DNA of 64,000 nt from Cephalotrichum gorgonifer (lineage: Eukaryota; Ascomycota; Sordariomycetes; Microascales; Microascaceae), in assembly GCA_900312665.1 (NCBI GenBank), contig ONZQ02000002.1:1544200-1608199 (forward strand). The letters run 5' to 3'. Below the pieces are notes generated by a model that saw only the letters and a program-made list of their open reading frames with translations, was not told the origin of the DNA and did not search any database. Shown in pieces: positions 35,601 to 48,012 of this stretch. The position numbers and the translations under genes were made by a program. Position 1 is the first letter of the stretch; the number at the start of each line of letters is the position of its first letter.

Positions 35601-36125
35601 CATGCTGCCAAACCGGGCAGGCGGCGGTCGGCCTATAGAGCCACTGCGAACCCGCAAGGAGGATGTGAACTGCTCAGCCGTGGGACTCGACACTCTGAAC
35701 TGGTTCGTGGCGCGACCGAAGGCAGTAGGCGCAGAACCAGGCACATTGTGGGTAGGCTTGTTGGGCTTCGTACTGCGATTTTCGAAGTGTGCAATCAGAT
35801 TCGTTACGCGGGGCTCGGGCGGGTTGACGTCGTCCATGTTCATATCCTCCTCGCCGTGGGTCTGGAATCGGGCCTCCCCATGTCCCATGCTGGCCGAGAA
35901 GCCGGACATCGACGAAGACTGGTGCGAGGACGATTCGAAACCGAAGTCGGACGGGAAGAGGGGCTGCTGGTGCGGGTTATGCGCCTGTGGTTGTGAGTAC
36001 TGTTGGTGGTGTTGGGGGCTGGTAATGCCGATGCCGAGGCCGTGGCCGGTGCCACCAAGGGGCTGGTCTTCGACATGCCGTGAACCAAGACCGCCACGAA
36101 CCTTGTCTGGTGAGTGATTGAACAT
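32688..36125 (-). CDS. Clr5-domain transcriptional regulator with long disordered N-terminus
   Basis: Clr5 is a fungal domain named after a cellobiose-response regulator and is usually N-terminal; its role is presumed DNA binding. I predict exons 36125-34266, 34196-34021 and 33963-32688, giving about 1,103 residues. The first intron (34265-34197, 69 bases) is inferred from a GTACGT donor, CTAAC branch and GCAG acceptor; because 69 is divisible by three, the frame also stays open if it is retained. The first ~640 residues are rich in Ser, Pro, Gln and His, with a Gln/His tract near 34610-34700 and a VKQE motif that fits the SUMO consensus. The Clr5 domain lies at about 642-695 (VKPTIRHLYLEERKPLKEVI, then MYKTRFSQWGF), split by the second intron. 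About 400 helical residues of unknown type follow. Confidence 0.8.
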
Positions 36126-39100
36126 GTCTGCCCGGCGAACGGGATTGTCGCCGGGGGGGGAGAGGTTGACTCTCTATCTGAGCGCTTCCTGGGCGGCCAG
36201 AAGAGGTCGTCGGTGATGGTGCTGGCGAGTTTCAAAGCGGGAGGTCGCGTGAAGGCGGGGAGCGGCTGTTCAGTATTTCGACGTGTCACTCGAAAGGGGG
36301 GGAGGCGAATCCGTCGGGGGGCCGGCGACAAGAGAATACGTCTCGCTCGGTCAGCAAACTGAGAAGCGAGGACGATCTAGGTCGGTCTCGGTTGGTGTAA
36401 TGTTGAGTATCGTACGGTGGGGACAGGATAGTGGCAAGCTCTTGTAGGTGTCGACCTCTATTCTGTGTATGGGTTGGCTCTCTCTCTCTCTCTCTCTCTC
36501 TCCCTGTTCCGTCGCGCGAGATGCCCACCGCTGGGCACGTCGCATCCACCGGGTGGGTTATACCGGGCGGCGAGAACCCATTTGCCGCTATATTATAGCC
36601 GAAACATGGACTCTTGACTCAAGTCAAGGTCGAGGGCCAAGGGGAGGAGCGACAGGGCGGATGAAGGAATTGAAGGGAGAGCAAAACAGAGGGTGCCAGC
36701 AATGAGAGGGACGCAATATCTAGAATGCTAGTGCCGACGAAGTGAAGTGGGCGATAGCTAGCAAGGGCCCATCTGGCACGGGGGATCCAATGAGCCGAGG
36801 GAACGGGCGGGAAGGGTTCAACAGTGGGACTTGGGCAGGCGGGCTTGGCCCTGTTTCGGTGGTAAAATGTACAGACGGGTACTCGTAATACAGGGAGGGA
36901 GGAAATGAACAGGCCGCCAGCGCAGCCGCGAGGGTGGGGAAAGCGGGCTCGTGCGGGTAGTGCATGTGCAAGTGATTACAGGCGTATGGACGGGGATGAG
37001 GGAACACCCTCGCAGGCGGTCGGATCGTTTCAAAGAGTCGGCTGGGCATCCAGAGAGGGTACAAATGGAAGCTTGAATTTGAGAAACCCCCTCTCCGCCG
37101 TGCTCAAACTCCCAATACCCAGGAACAAGGGGTGTTTGACACTGTACCAGAAGGGGATGGCAATATAACGCAAGAGAGGCGCGACCTTGGGAGGCGCGGA
37201 TGAGGACTCGAAAGGGGAAGGAGAAAAGCGAGTGAGGGAGGATAAGCGGGTTGCGTGTACTTTGTCAGCGTGGCCGGCAATACCTACTACGTAGTCGTGT
37301 GCTTCGCGCACAGGGCAGAGTGAGATAACGCTATAAATGGAGGTTGCAGACCAAGGCAGAGAGTGGCGGTAGTAAGCCCAGTGTGGCCTTCAGCTTTTCT
37401 ACTTCGTCCAACTATTACGACCCGGCAGGCACGCGGAGTACTCCGCATGGTGATATTTGATAATGGATCCGCATGTTTTGCCTGCCGTCGAGGAAGCTAC
37501 AAATGCCATTGAGTACGAGTACGGGGAAGGAATCGCCATGTCATCTATCATTGATGGGGACGAGGGGCACTGTTGGCACAGGGGCGCCCATTTGACAACC
37601 CCGACTCGAGCTCACAGTGGATCGGGGAGGCGAGGACGGGGTACAACACCTATTGATGTACTCCGTACTCAGTACGGACATTCGTATCCAGCCCCAGGTA
37701 CAAACCGGTGGATGCTGACCCTCGGTAAGCTAGGATTGAGTTTGGTCGAGGTCGCTCCTGCCTTCGACGCCGTTCGAACAGACGAGGTATGAGGTACGAG
37801 TATGAGTAGGAGTACACGGTGCGGCAGGAGGGGAAACAAGAACGGGCCCAGAGGGAGGGGTACATAGAGAAGCTCCAAGTGGACGTGCGGACGCATGTAC
37901 AAGTATTGTTATCGTGCAGCCATCGAACAAAAGTTCCTCGTCTAATTAGCCAGGGGGGTGGAAAGCCAATCTAGATTGGCCCTGCCCCAGAAGCACCTTA
38001 AACCCACAAACAGAAACTACGTACGAGTACGAAGTACAAGTGGTACATCTACCCTCCATTCTTTTTCCCAGATTCAAATCCAGCACGCCTCCTCAGACTC
38101 GGAAGCACAAAAATACATTTTTTTCAGCTCTCCTTAGAGCTCACGATCAACGGCATTGAGGAATTCTCGCGAGGCAGATGAAGTGTAGGAGAATTCTCCG
38201 AAGAACAAGGTATCTTCCTCGGAAACACCACTATCGGGTGGTCGCGAGGCGGTTGGCTAGGTGCCATTTGTTCAATGATGCAACAGCCAAAATATAAATA
38301 CATACCGGGTACATTCCAGGTCCAGCCAATCTCTGCTAAAAGGGCTGAAGGAATACGTACCTAGGGTGTCTCCAAGGCAGACCCCAGTACCCGGGCAGAC
38401 TTTCCCAAAAGGAGCGGACTGGATCGTTACATTCGTCGATTCCGTCTCATGGAGGCGTCTGGTTGGCCAATCGGAGACGTCCTTTGGATGGAGCGAATGC
38501 ACCAGGGGGGCGCTACTGTATAATTTGGCCGAGAACAGCTCCATACCCGTTCCCAGTGTCATTGGGGGCTATTGCTGGAGACTTGGTGAGATGAGTACTT
38601 GTCCATACAAGTCATCTCAAATGTGGATTGATCAGTGGCGACAGCCGAACAGTACACGTACGAGTAGTAGGTACATGTGGTACTAGTTTCTCGCGTGGAA
38701 GTATCCCTACTCATGAGTATTCTCGCTATGGCTGGGTCTTCTTCGCGGGGTTTCCCCACGCATCGCTCCTCCCTGTGAGAGCGGCCCAAGGCCTTTTATG
38801 GTATAAGGGATGAGAAATAAAAACGGGAGGGCGAGGCGGGTGTCCCGAATAGTCAGGACTGGGACTTACCCCGCCAATGACCTCCTCAGCCTCGAACCCA
38901 CCCCCACGAACGAAGCGGGCCGGGCGACATCCCTGTTCCTACCCGAGACCCGATCCGACTTAAACCCTCCAACCATCCATCTGGGGGTCAGCTTCGTACT
39001 TGAACAAAGACGGGGTGTATTACAAGGAACTAATATGCTATCACGTTGACGGCGGCGCCATGCAGATAAACCTACCAGAACGAAGAAGGCGTCACTCACC

Positions 39101-40709
39101 GGCACGCACGAGGCCAACTTTAGCTTTCGGTGATGGCTGCCACGATATTGCACCCTAATAACGTACCACCCAACGGCGGCCCTCCCAAATCCACTACCGC
39201 ACCCCCAGGGCCGGTACCTATCTTACCAATGCCCGCCCCTGGAGCACTCGTGCGGTGCATAATCCCGGTACTCATGCGAGTATTCCGTAGTTGAAACCCA
39301 TCCTCACTTGTTGCGCTCCGTGAAACAGTCCAAGCAGGTGTCTGTGAGAGACCAAGCGCGGAGGGCGACTCTTGGCCATTGACTTACACAAGGAGTGTCA
39401 AGAAACGGGAGCAGGGGAAGTACGATAGGTATGTATTTAGGATAGGAAAAAGATGCGACGAAGTGGGGGGCAGGCGGGGAAGGGGCTCTGGAGCTCCTTC
39501 TAAAAGGGGCAGGTCGTCGGATGATCTCCCCACTTTCAGAGGTACGAGCAGCTCAAAGCTCACCCAAGTACCCTCGCCAGTTCTTACACACGCATTGCTC
39601 ATCGTGACCCAAGAGAACGGCGCCGGCGCGGTGTTCCCGACGCTACGGGTGGAGGATACGAGGCGCGGCTCCACACCGAGGCCACCAGTTCCAAATGCAA
39701 GCACTTGTAATAACCTTCAAACAGCTCTTATCATCCCTCGGCGCAAAGTCATGACAGATGGATAGGTGCTTACCAGAAAATAAGATATGTTCGAACGTAG
39801 ATCTTCTATGACAAGTCCTCTTGATAACCTGTCAGTTCAAGATGCAGAATCAGACTTTCTTTCATCCTCTAGTGTCATTCTACCGTCACTTTAAATTAGG
39901 ATGTCGACTGGCTCTGGCACTAATGAATGTTTGGTATGGCGCTAACTGGACTTGAAAATCGTTCGAGAACCTAAACCAGCCCTGGGTCTCGTCGCATTGA
40001 GGGTAGCCCAGTAAAATCATTTTACACGTTCTACTTTTAACTCAGTACTTGTACTCGTATACTACGATCAAGTATACATACGTTGTAACGATGTATACTC
40101 TGCCTGACGCTGGCACACCCTCCCTGATAACAGCATCGTATTGTCTGAATCCTTCTCCTTGATAGTCGCGAATAGGTGCGAAACCAAGGCAAAACAAGCA
40201 GAGTCGTCCGAGCCACCAAAAGATTCTCCAACGAGTTTTAAAAATAAATAAAAATGAATCAAAGCCGCAGAGGAGAAATCATGGTACTATGCTCGACCTG
40301 GGTGACAAGTACATACTCATGATGTGTAATCCCATGGTCCTCACACGTCGGCAGGTTCCGATACCCACTTCACGATGATGTCAGGTCAGGGTGCAAGCAC
40401 GTGCCAGATGTTGAGAGAAAGGACTTTCGAAACATAACAGTCAGTTTAAGCTTCCAGACTCGGATATGACGATAATAATATCGGGTCCAGCAAGGCAACA
40501 TTAGCGAGGCACGGAGAGTTTCACTCTTCAATATGCACGTGAAAAATAAACAACAAATAGTTAATACCTCATTCTGGAGATTAATATAGCCGGTGCATTG
40601 TACTATTATTATTACTAGAATCTCAAAAGAAGAGTCGTTCATGCGCTAAGAAAAGATAGAAGGAACCGAAGAAAAAAATGAGGGGCAGAACTAGAGGGAA
40701 AAAATAATA
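36126..40709. other. Gene-poor stretch upstream of the Clr5 gene
   Basis: About 4.6 kb with no supportable gene. The region next to 36126 is the Clr5 promoter and 5' leader. A CT dinucleotide run lies at 36478-36502. GTAC-type palindromic words are especially frequent (37515-37526, 37656-37680, 37794-37816, 38020-38046, 38653-38683, 40044-40066). A GC-richer island at 39380-39700 is open on both strands, but I cannot assign it to a gene. A long noncoding transcript is possible but unsupported. Confidence 0.4.
36478..36502. repeat. CT dinucleotide microsatellite
   Basis: An uninterrupted CT run of about 25 bases lies 350 bases upstream of the Clr5-domain gene. It reads GA on the coding strand, a composition common in fungal promoters. 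Confidence 0.8.
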
Positions 40710-40781
40710 TAGCATTGCTAGGTGTCGATCCTAGGACCCCTGGGTTATGAGCCCAGTGCTCTACCTCTGAGCTACAATGCT
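40710..40781 (-). tRNA. Initiator tRNA-Met (CAT), copy 2
   Basis: The reverse complement is identical over all 72 bases to the tRNA at 31726-31797, with the same anticodon CAT, A1-U72 pair and A54/A60 T loop. The flanks differ from copy 1, so identity ends at the gene borders. An A6 run at 40699-40704 on the plus strand gives a T6 Pol III terminator on the transcribed strand. Confidence 0.95.
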
Positions 40782-42249
40782 GTCGTCTGTCACTTCCTGT
40801 GCTGACGGACTGTGTGGTTCTTAGGTGGGTATATATGGCCTAGTCGCTAGGGCGGATATCTTCCATATCTCGCCTCTGCTTCTTCCACCCTCTTAGTTTC
40901 TTTCTCTTCTCTTCTAGAGAGGACGGAAATGTGAGTCGTGGGAAGCAGCGCAGCTCGTGGAGGATGCACCAGGTATTGCAAGTAATAATAGTGAATGCAT
41001 TCAGGGCTGGAGGTGTCAGAATCTCGAACTCTGTTTGGCGGGTACGTAAGGAAGGGTGTCAACCTACCAGCATGGCAGGTTCAGGTTCATAGACCAGAGA
41101 CAATCTTGCACTGAGGCAAACCTCCAAATGGGATGATATAATAAAATACACAATATGCCTTTCTCTGTCCCTTCCCCTCTCGCCTCTCCAGATAACCATT
41201 TCGTATGGCTACTTCCCCCCGTCTATACGTCGACAGACTACCGGCTCCCGGACATCCCAATCTCTCTCCTACCTAACATCCGCACCTGTCCTCATGCCTT
41301 CTAGCTTCTGCTTGCACATGTTTTCGCCTCGGCTTCATCGTCTCGGCCATACCTCTTGCAAAGCAACGGTGATAAGACCACTGGGTCCATCAACGGCGGA
41401 GCACCTACTCATTGGTTTGCTCGCCAGATGTGCGGCTCCTCAAGATATACCAACAACACAGCCAAACCACACTCAAGCACATCCAATCCAACATGAGACG
41501 GGCACGAGGAAACGCAAAACAACAATACCATTGCATCATTTCATTGATCTATAAACCGTCTTCCCTCCCGTTCCACGTACATCATACAGTAACCACCCCT
41601 CTCTAGAGGTTATTCTAACCCTACACCCGCCCCTACCCCCCCCCCTAAAAAAAAAAAAAAAAACGACAGAAAGGCTTTAAATGCTCTTACGCCGCGCTCT
41701 CTACGCTCTCTATGCTCTCTACGCTTTCAAACTATGTTATTATGTACAGGGAAAATAGAACTCGGACGCGTTCTCCTGTCTCTCCTTCCCCCTCCCTCGT
41801 TTCCCCCCTCTCCTGGGGAAATAAAATAAGAGACGAAAAGAAGAAGACAGGGAGAAAAATGCTCTGACCGCAGATCTAACTGAAATAAAAGGTGAAGAAG
41901 CGGAAGAAGAAAGAAACGAAGAAGAAAAAGAGAAGGTGTAAAGGTAAGAAACAGAACGGAAGGTGTTGTACAAGACCGGCCAAAGGAAAAGACCTAGGCC
42001 TTCCGAGAACTTTTGGGGAAAAGAAAACAGAAGGAAGGCCAAGGGGAAGAAAGGATGAGAAAATGGAGGCGAGGCATGAGAAAATAAGACAATCGGAACG
42101 AAAGGAAGGAGAAAAAGCGCAGAAGAAGAACAATAAGAAAGGGGGCGGGGGGATATCATACCCTCCCAGAGGCAGACCCCCGAAGCTGCCGAGACGTGGG
42201 TGGCACATAATCAGATCTCCCCAGAGCAGACGTCAGGACATCAGACACC
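40782..42249. other. Intergenic with polypurine tract, 3' of the kinase gene
   Basis: No supportable gene. An A17 run lies at 41647-41663. A short tandem of CTCTCTACG/CTCTCTATG units lies near 41697-41726. From about 41826 to 42140 the plus strand is strongly purine-rich. This is probably the kinase 3' untranslated region, which would then be pyrimidine-rich as RNA. Confidence 0.45.
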
Positions 42250-44486
42250 CTACTCAACCTCAACACCCTTTTCTTCCTCCCTGAACACCACCCCGCCCTC
42301 CTTCAGCGCACCAGCAACCCACTCCTGCTCCCCCACCTTCTCAACCGTCCACCTCGTCCTCGCCCTCCTCAGTAACCCCTCCGCAATCTCTTTCGCGCCT
42401 ACTAGCCCCTTCCTCTCGAACTTCGCGTCGTCGGCCTCATGATCCCCATCTTCCCCGTTCCCGAACTCAACCCACCGCCACTCCACCCTCGCGATCCGGT
42501 GGCTCGTCCGGCTGCGCATGCGGTGCGCGTCTGGGTGGGGGTCGAAGGGCAGACGCGCCTCGAGGAGGGCGTAGAGCAGAACGCCAAGGGACCAGGCGTC
42601 CGTCGCGCACCCGTCGTAGGGCTGGCCCATAATCACCTCGGGAGCGGCGTAGTCGTCGGACCCGCAGCGGGTCTCAAGCTTCTCAGAGGGGGCGACACGA
42701 CGGGAGAGGCCGAGGTCGGTGAGGGTTATGACAGAATAGGGGTAGGTTGTCCAGTCCGTCTTGGGGTCAGCAAGCTCGGAGGGTGTCATGTTGACGAGGA
42801 CGTCTGTAACTGTTAGCTTCTCTTCATCGACGGTAGGACATTGACAACAAGGAGAGGCCCAGGGACGAAAAGAAAGAAAATCGTGGCGACGTGAACAATT
42901 AGAGACTTACTCTCGAGTTTGATGTCACGGTGGACGATGTGCTTCTCGTGAAGATACTTCACCGCACCAACCAACTCCGCAAACATTCTCCGTATCAGAC
43001 CCGCGGTGAGCACCTCCCTATGTCCCGTTGCAACGTCAAACAGGTCGCCCCCGGGACAATAGCTGAGCACCAAGATTGCCCTCCTTGATTCTATATTCCA
43101 CGCCTTCAGGTGAACCAGTGACGGGTGGCTGATGCTCTTCATGATCTCCAGCTCGCGCTTCAGGCTCATCTCGATCCGGTCCTCGCTTGCGCCCCCGCGG
43201 GGGCCCTGCTCCATCACCTTCACGGCGACCAGCGTCTTCCTGTCCAGCTCAGAGTCCGTCGTCGGCGCGTGGCCTCGCACGGTGTCTTCCTCCTCGCCGC
43301 CAATCTGGCTCGTGGCGAGTATCACCCGGCTAAAGGTCCCCTGACCTAGGAACCTCACGGCCCTCCAGCGCCGCTTCTTCCCGTCGTACCGGTCGTTCGC
43401 CTCGAAGATCTCTGCGCCCTCTATCGCCACAGTCTTGGCCTTGTCCGAGGGCGCGCCGTCGCTAGCGGCGTCCCTCGACGATTCGCTGGGTGGCGGCGTC
43501 GGCGGCTTCGCAGCGGTGGGGGTGATGCCCCTCGCCTCCGCGAGGTGCCGCTCCCTGCGCATTTGGGGCTCCTGCTGATCCGTCGCGTCGCCGGGCCTGG
43601 CGTGGGTGCCGGATACCGTAGCGTGTCGCCTAGGAACGTTCAGCGAGTCCGGGACGTACAAGCTTATGCTGCGGTTGCGCCCGTGCTGTGATTGCTGCGG
43701 CCCGCTAGTTGCACCGGCTGCATTCGAATCGCCGGGAGCCATCATCTCCGCCAAGTGAGAGGGCGGGCTTCCGCGTTTTGCCACGCCGAGAGTCGAATCG
43801 AGGCTCGTCCTGGGGCTCTCGGTCAAGGGGTGATCGGACCCCGGCATCCCCTCGGTCGAGGGCGGCCGCGCGCCAAAGGTCCTCCAGGGGCCTGGTGAGT
43901 GGTGCAATAAGAGGGGTGACGGCAGGGGCGTCATGTCACCCAGGGCCGATATTATAGGGCTCGGGATGATGGAGCTGCTTCCGGATCCACTCCCAGCGCC
44001 ACTCCCAAGCGTCTTCTTGAAGCTAGGCGTCCGACAAATGGGTGCGAGGCTCGAGCTCGACGTCTGGTGGTGCAGGACTCGACCCCCAGCAGAGAGCCGG
44101 AGGTTTCCGTCGTCGGCTTCGGGCTGTGTGGGGGGAGTGACGTCCAGCCCCGCATGGAAGCGGAGGCTGCTCGGGCCAGAGCTAGATACGCCGGCCGGCC
44201 GTGCGGATGTATCGACTGTGGCGGGCGGCGAAGGCGCAATGGTCTCGGAGCGGAACTGGGGGTTGGACGGAAGCGGGTGAGTCGAAGTCATGAGGTGAGA
44301 GTGCGCCGTATCGTTAGAGAAAGTCGCTGGGACGTCGAAGGAGGTTTGTATAGGAGTAACATCGCGGGAGGCGTTGCTAGGTTTTACATAGCTTTGGATA
44401 GGTGGGATGGGAGCTGGGTCTCCGCTGGGTGGGTTGGTCAGGTAGCTATCTAGTCGAGCGGGGCGGCCGGTCGACGGGTCGGACAT
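42250..44486 (-). CDS. Serine/threonine protein kinase, fungal type, with DLG motif
   Basis: I predict two exons, 44486-42911 and 42803-42250, joined in phase within the catalytic loop, giving 709 residues. The first ~365 residues are Ser/Pro-rich and probably disordered. The kinase domain starts near residue 375 with the glycine loop RFLGQGTFSRV, then the VAVK lysine, the catalytic loop HRDIKLEN (His519, Asp521, Asn526), a DLG motif in place of DFG, and an activation segment ending in the APE motif (YAAPE). The C-lobe has DAWSLGVLLYALLEARLPF. All residues needed for catalysis appear present, since the metal-binding Asp is kept in DLG. An insertion of about 20 residues separates the strands before VAVK. 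I cannot place it in a named subfamily; fungal Prr1/Prr2-like kinases are a candidate. Confidence 0.85.
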
Positions 44487-47400
44487 ATTTGGGGTAGAGG
44501 GGCGTATGGGAAACGCGTGGCCGGCGCTGACGGCGGCGCAGAGGGAGGTGTGTAGGAGTCACAGGTGGGCGCGCTCACGGTGGGGTCGGGGGGTGGGTGT
44601 GGTCGACGAGCCGCAGGGACGACCGTTGCGCGCGAACCAGCGAGTTGCTGGGTTGCCTGTAGCGAGGTGTTAGCACCTGGGCGACCCAGGATAAGTAGAA
44701 CAGCAACTACTCGAGGAAGGGACTTGCACGCCACCAAGCGGCCAGGAGGAGAGTGGGTGGCTCGGCGGGCAGTGCTGGCATCGGATGAAATCTATCGCCA
44801 AGGAGGGAGGCGTGGTAAAAGACAAGGTGCTACTCACAGCAAGTGCCCTCGTTCCCGTTGTTTCCTAGCCGGCGCGTTGTTACCTCCCGTGAATGTCGCT
44901 TAGTAGCCGTTCGGGTGTTAGAGAGGTGCAGTCTTGCTCGTCCGGTTCGCTCGTGGACAGTGGCGATTAAAGCGCAGGACGGTTGAGAAGGAAGGTCGCT
45001 GGCATAAATGTAGGGTCGGATTAACGGGGTGCCGAACAGCCTTCTTCAATTCAAGTCGCGCGTGGGTACGCCCTAGATTTTAGAGGTTCGTGGCGAGGTG
45101 CCGGGGGAAAAAAAGTGGATGGGTGGAGGTGGTATTAACGTCGGTCTATCTTGGTGTAGTCGCAGTGGGAACGTTTCTGGGGCAGACGGGTTGGTTGCAT
45201 GTAATCATACTACCCTTAGTGTTGAACTAGGCAGGCCGGCGATGTTACTGGTAGCGAGGAGAGAGGGGCGGAGGGGCGAGGGGACTGAGGCGGCTTTTGC
45301 ATGTGTCGTTCCAGTCCAGTCAAGTCGAGGCGGCTCGTGCTCTACGCTCGTGACTTTTGAGGCAGAATCGAACCCGTAGGATTAAGCTTCGAGGAAACAC
45401 GCCAGACTCGAACGAGACGGGCTTATGTACGAGTACTTGTATCACGTTCTTCGTTTCGTTTGTCACTCGTTGTCCTTGAAAGGTTATTGTCCGGCCTTAA
45501 TAGCCTTTAGAAGCCCCTGGGAGCTCCCTCCCCTTTTGTCAATGGCCTCCCCCTCGCTTCAGACCCCGTTGTCCTCTGCACGTCGATTGCCCTGAATGGT
45601 ATCCGTAAATCTAATCAAGGGTAGCTCGGTTCAGTACGACATGGCGAGAAGCGGCACGCAGCCAATGTACTCGTAGGCAGGCGCTCGGGGTGGTGGAAAA
45701 GGACGGATAATGGGTCCCCGGCTGCATGATATTAATCGTACTTGTATTAGTTATAAGCATTAAGTCCATTCCCTAACTAGTGGGAGCGAGAGTGGGAGAG
45801 GATGCCTGGTGCGAAATTGGAAATTACGAGTCGACGGAATAATAAAACGTTACATGCCCATGACTTTGACTGACCTGGACCGAAAGTAGCGCGTGGCACT
45901 TGTCAACTACCACGCGAATCACGATTGACGACCCACGGCTCACTTGCTCACGAGAACTCACAGTGTATGCTTTAGTGTTGGAGTAGCTGCATATCAATTG
46001 GTCACATACGACTGGGAGTACATCCACTTCACAACGAACGTGGAGCCGCTCCTTCCTCAGCGGCTGTGGAAGAGCCACAGCACCGATGAGAAGGTCACAC
46101 CCCGCTCTTGGCTCTCTTGGCTCTGCTAGCCCTTCAAGTACTTGACTTGACCTTGTAATAACCCTCGTAGTTGTCAGGTTATTCCTGTCCCCTGTCCTCC
46201 ATCAAGCGACCCAAATGCTGCAAGTCCCCTCGAGTCGCTGCCCGTCTGTTCATCAACAGAGTGCCCGCACGAGGTAATAGCCTCAAGACTAGGGTAGGTA
46301 GTACTACTAGTCTTTTCCATCGCCAGTGCATTCGCGCCTTGCATATTATTCCTTATCAGATCTAGGCTAGATGCCTATCTATCCCATGATACCCATAGAT
46401 GTACGAGTATCATGAGTATTAGGCGCGCCAAGAATTAAGAAGGATCACTTGTCTCAATGTCCCGCTTGTACAAGTACTAATAAACCAGGCACACAGGCTT
46501 AGAATTCGAGACGCTCCTGCCACGACTGTTCTCGTAGTTGTCTGGGAGGGAGAGTCGCCCGGACGAGTCGCCGGGACTCCGACCCTCTCACTAACGAATT
46601 TGTATTTCGGATCTTCGACTCCGCCGTTTTGCCATTGAACCGGGTAACTGCTAAAGTAGTCATACTGCTAGTCCGCCTGGATACTTGGCACATGATAACT
46701 AGCGATAGCAACAACGATGCCGCCGCCTCAACCCACTGACTCACAACCAATTTCCTCCACACGCCAGAACCATGCTCTTCGTTAGTTTGACCTCTCCAGC
46801 TCCTTGTGACTCTATCTCGTCGATCACGCCGCGCCGCCCGATAACCAACGACACATTCTCATTCCTCGGACCCCTCCACTTCCCAATCCCGCATCTCAAT
46901 TCCGCATCCCATCCCTCCCAATCTATCCCGAGTCCTCCCGCGCCATCCTTCATTGGCTCCCGCGTACGCCCCAAAACCACGCCGTCCAAGCTGCATACCT
47001 GATTGGTCAATTCATCTTTCTCCCGCACCCCCTTTGTCGCCCTCCCTTGCCCGAGCCTATTTTTGGCCACTAGACTTACTTATAAGAGCCGAGCTTTCTT
47101 ATGTACTGCCCGCGGGGGGCATATAATCATACCTCGCGGCTGCACGGGTACAAGTTACGTCAAATTGTGGCGCACGCCTTCGAACCCAGCGCAGACTGTT
47201 CGCCGCCATATGCCGCCAAAATGAACGACGTACATATGATAGTGTCTCTGGGTCCAGACTGTGCTGGTTCTTCTGACGACGGACTGCGCCCCAAAAGACA
47301 CTTGGCAAGCATATACGAACGACCACGAGGGCCCCCTTTGATCCTATTCGGACCCCCCTCCACGTCTCTAAACGGGCTGAGGATAACCCTGACAAGCCGG

Positions 47401-48012
47401 CCCCCGATCGCTCGTGCCTTTGGCCCCCCGTAAGGCCTCAATGACACTCTGGAATGACCTAGTATGCTCGTATATGCACTGCCAGCTCGCCTCCCCCAAA
47501 AAAAATACAGCCACCCCCGTCCAAACCCATTTGAGGCCCCACACCTCCGTATCCCAAGCCCCGGCCCGCCAAGCTCCGGGCTCACTTACACGAGGGAGCG
47601 ACATGTCGGATACCTCAAAACCGCCAGCCTTATACTTGTAGGGATATACAATTAGAAGTTGTGCTCCTCGCTCGACCCCCTCGTTAAGCAAGAGGGTCAG
47701 GTGGGGTTGCCCGTGTACTTCAAGCTTGCCACACTTCAATCGACTATCCTAGTCACCCGCGATGATATGAAATCCACGAACAAGAATGCTGATCTGATCA
47801 GTATACGCCCTTTTCGGACGCCGATTTGCCTTCCGTTCGCCCCTATGACCCATGCCCATGCCTATGCCTATGCCAATACCGCCCCATTCCTATAAACGCC
47901 CGCTATAACCCAAAGAGACATCCCACAGGATGTAGAAAATTAAAATGCTCGAAGAAAAAAGAGGAGAAAAGGAAACTTCGTAGCCCTTCGTCCGCTCACC
48001 GGCCTAATGAAG
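44487..48012. other. Gene-poor stretch upstream of the kinase
   Basis: About 3.5 kb with no supportable gene. The part next to 44487 is the kinase promoter and leader, GC-rich with an ACGCGT at 44513. GTAC-type words occur at 45425-45441, 46400-46418 and 46466-46477. Short frames near 46741-47740 have no recognisable content. The end next to 48012 is the 3' region of the zinc-finger gene. Confidence 0.4.

Noticed and set aside
39384..39704. GC-richer island open on both strands
   Set aside because: Neither translation shows a known motif, and neither strand offers a clear gene structure.
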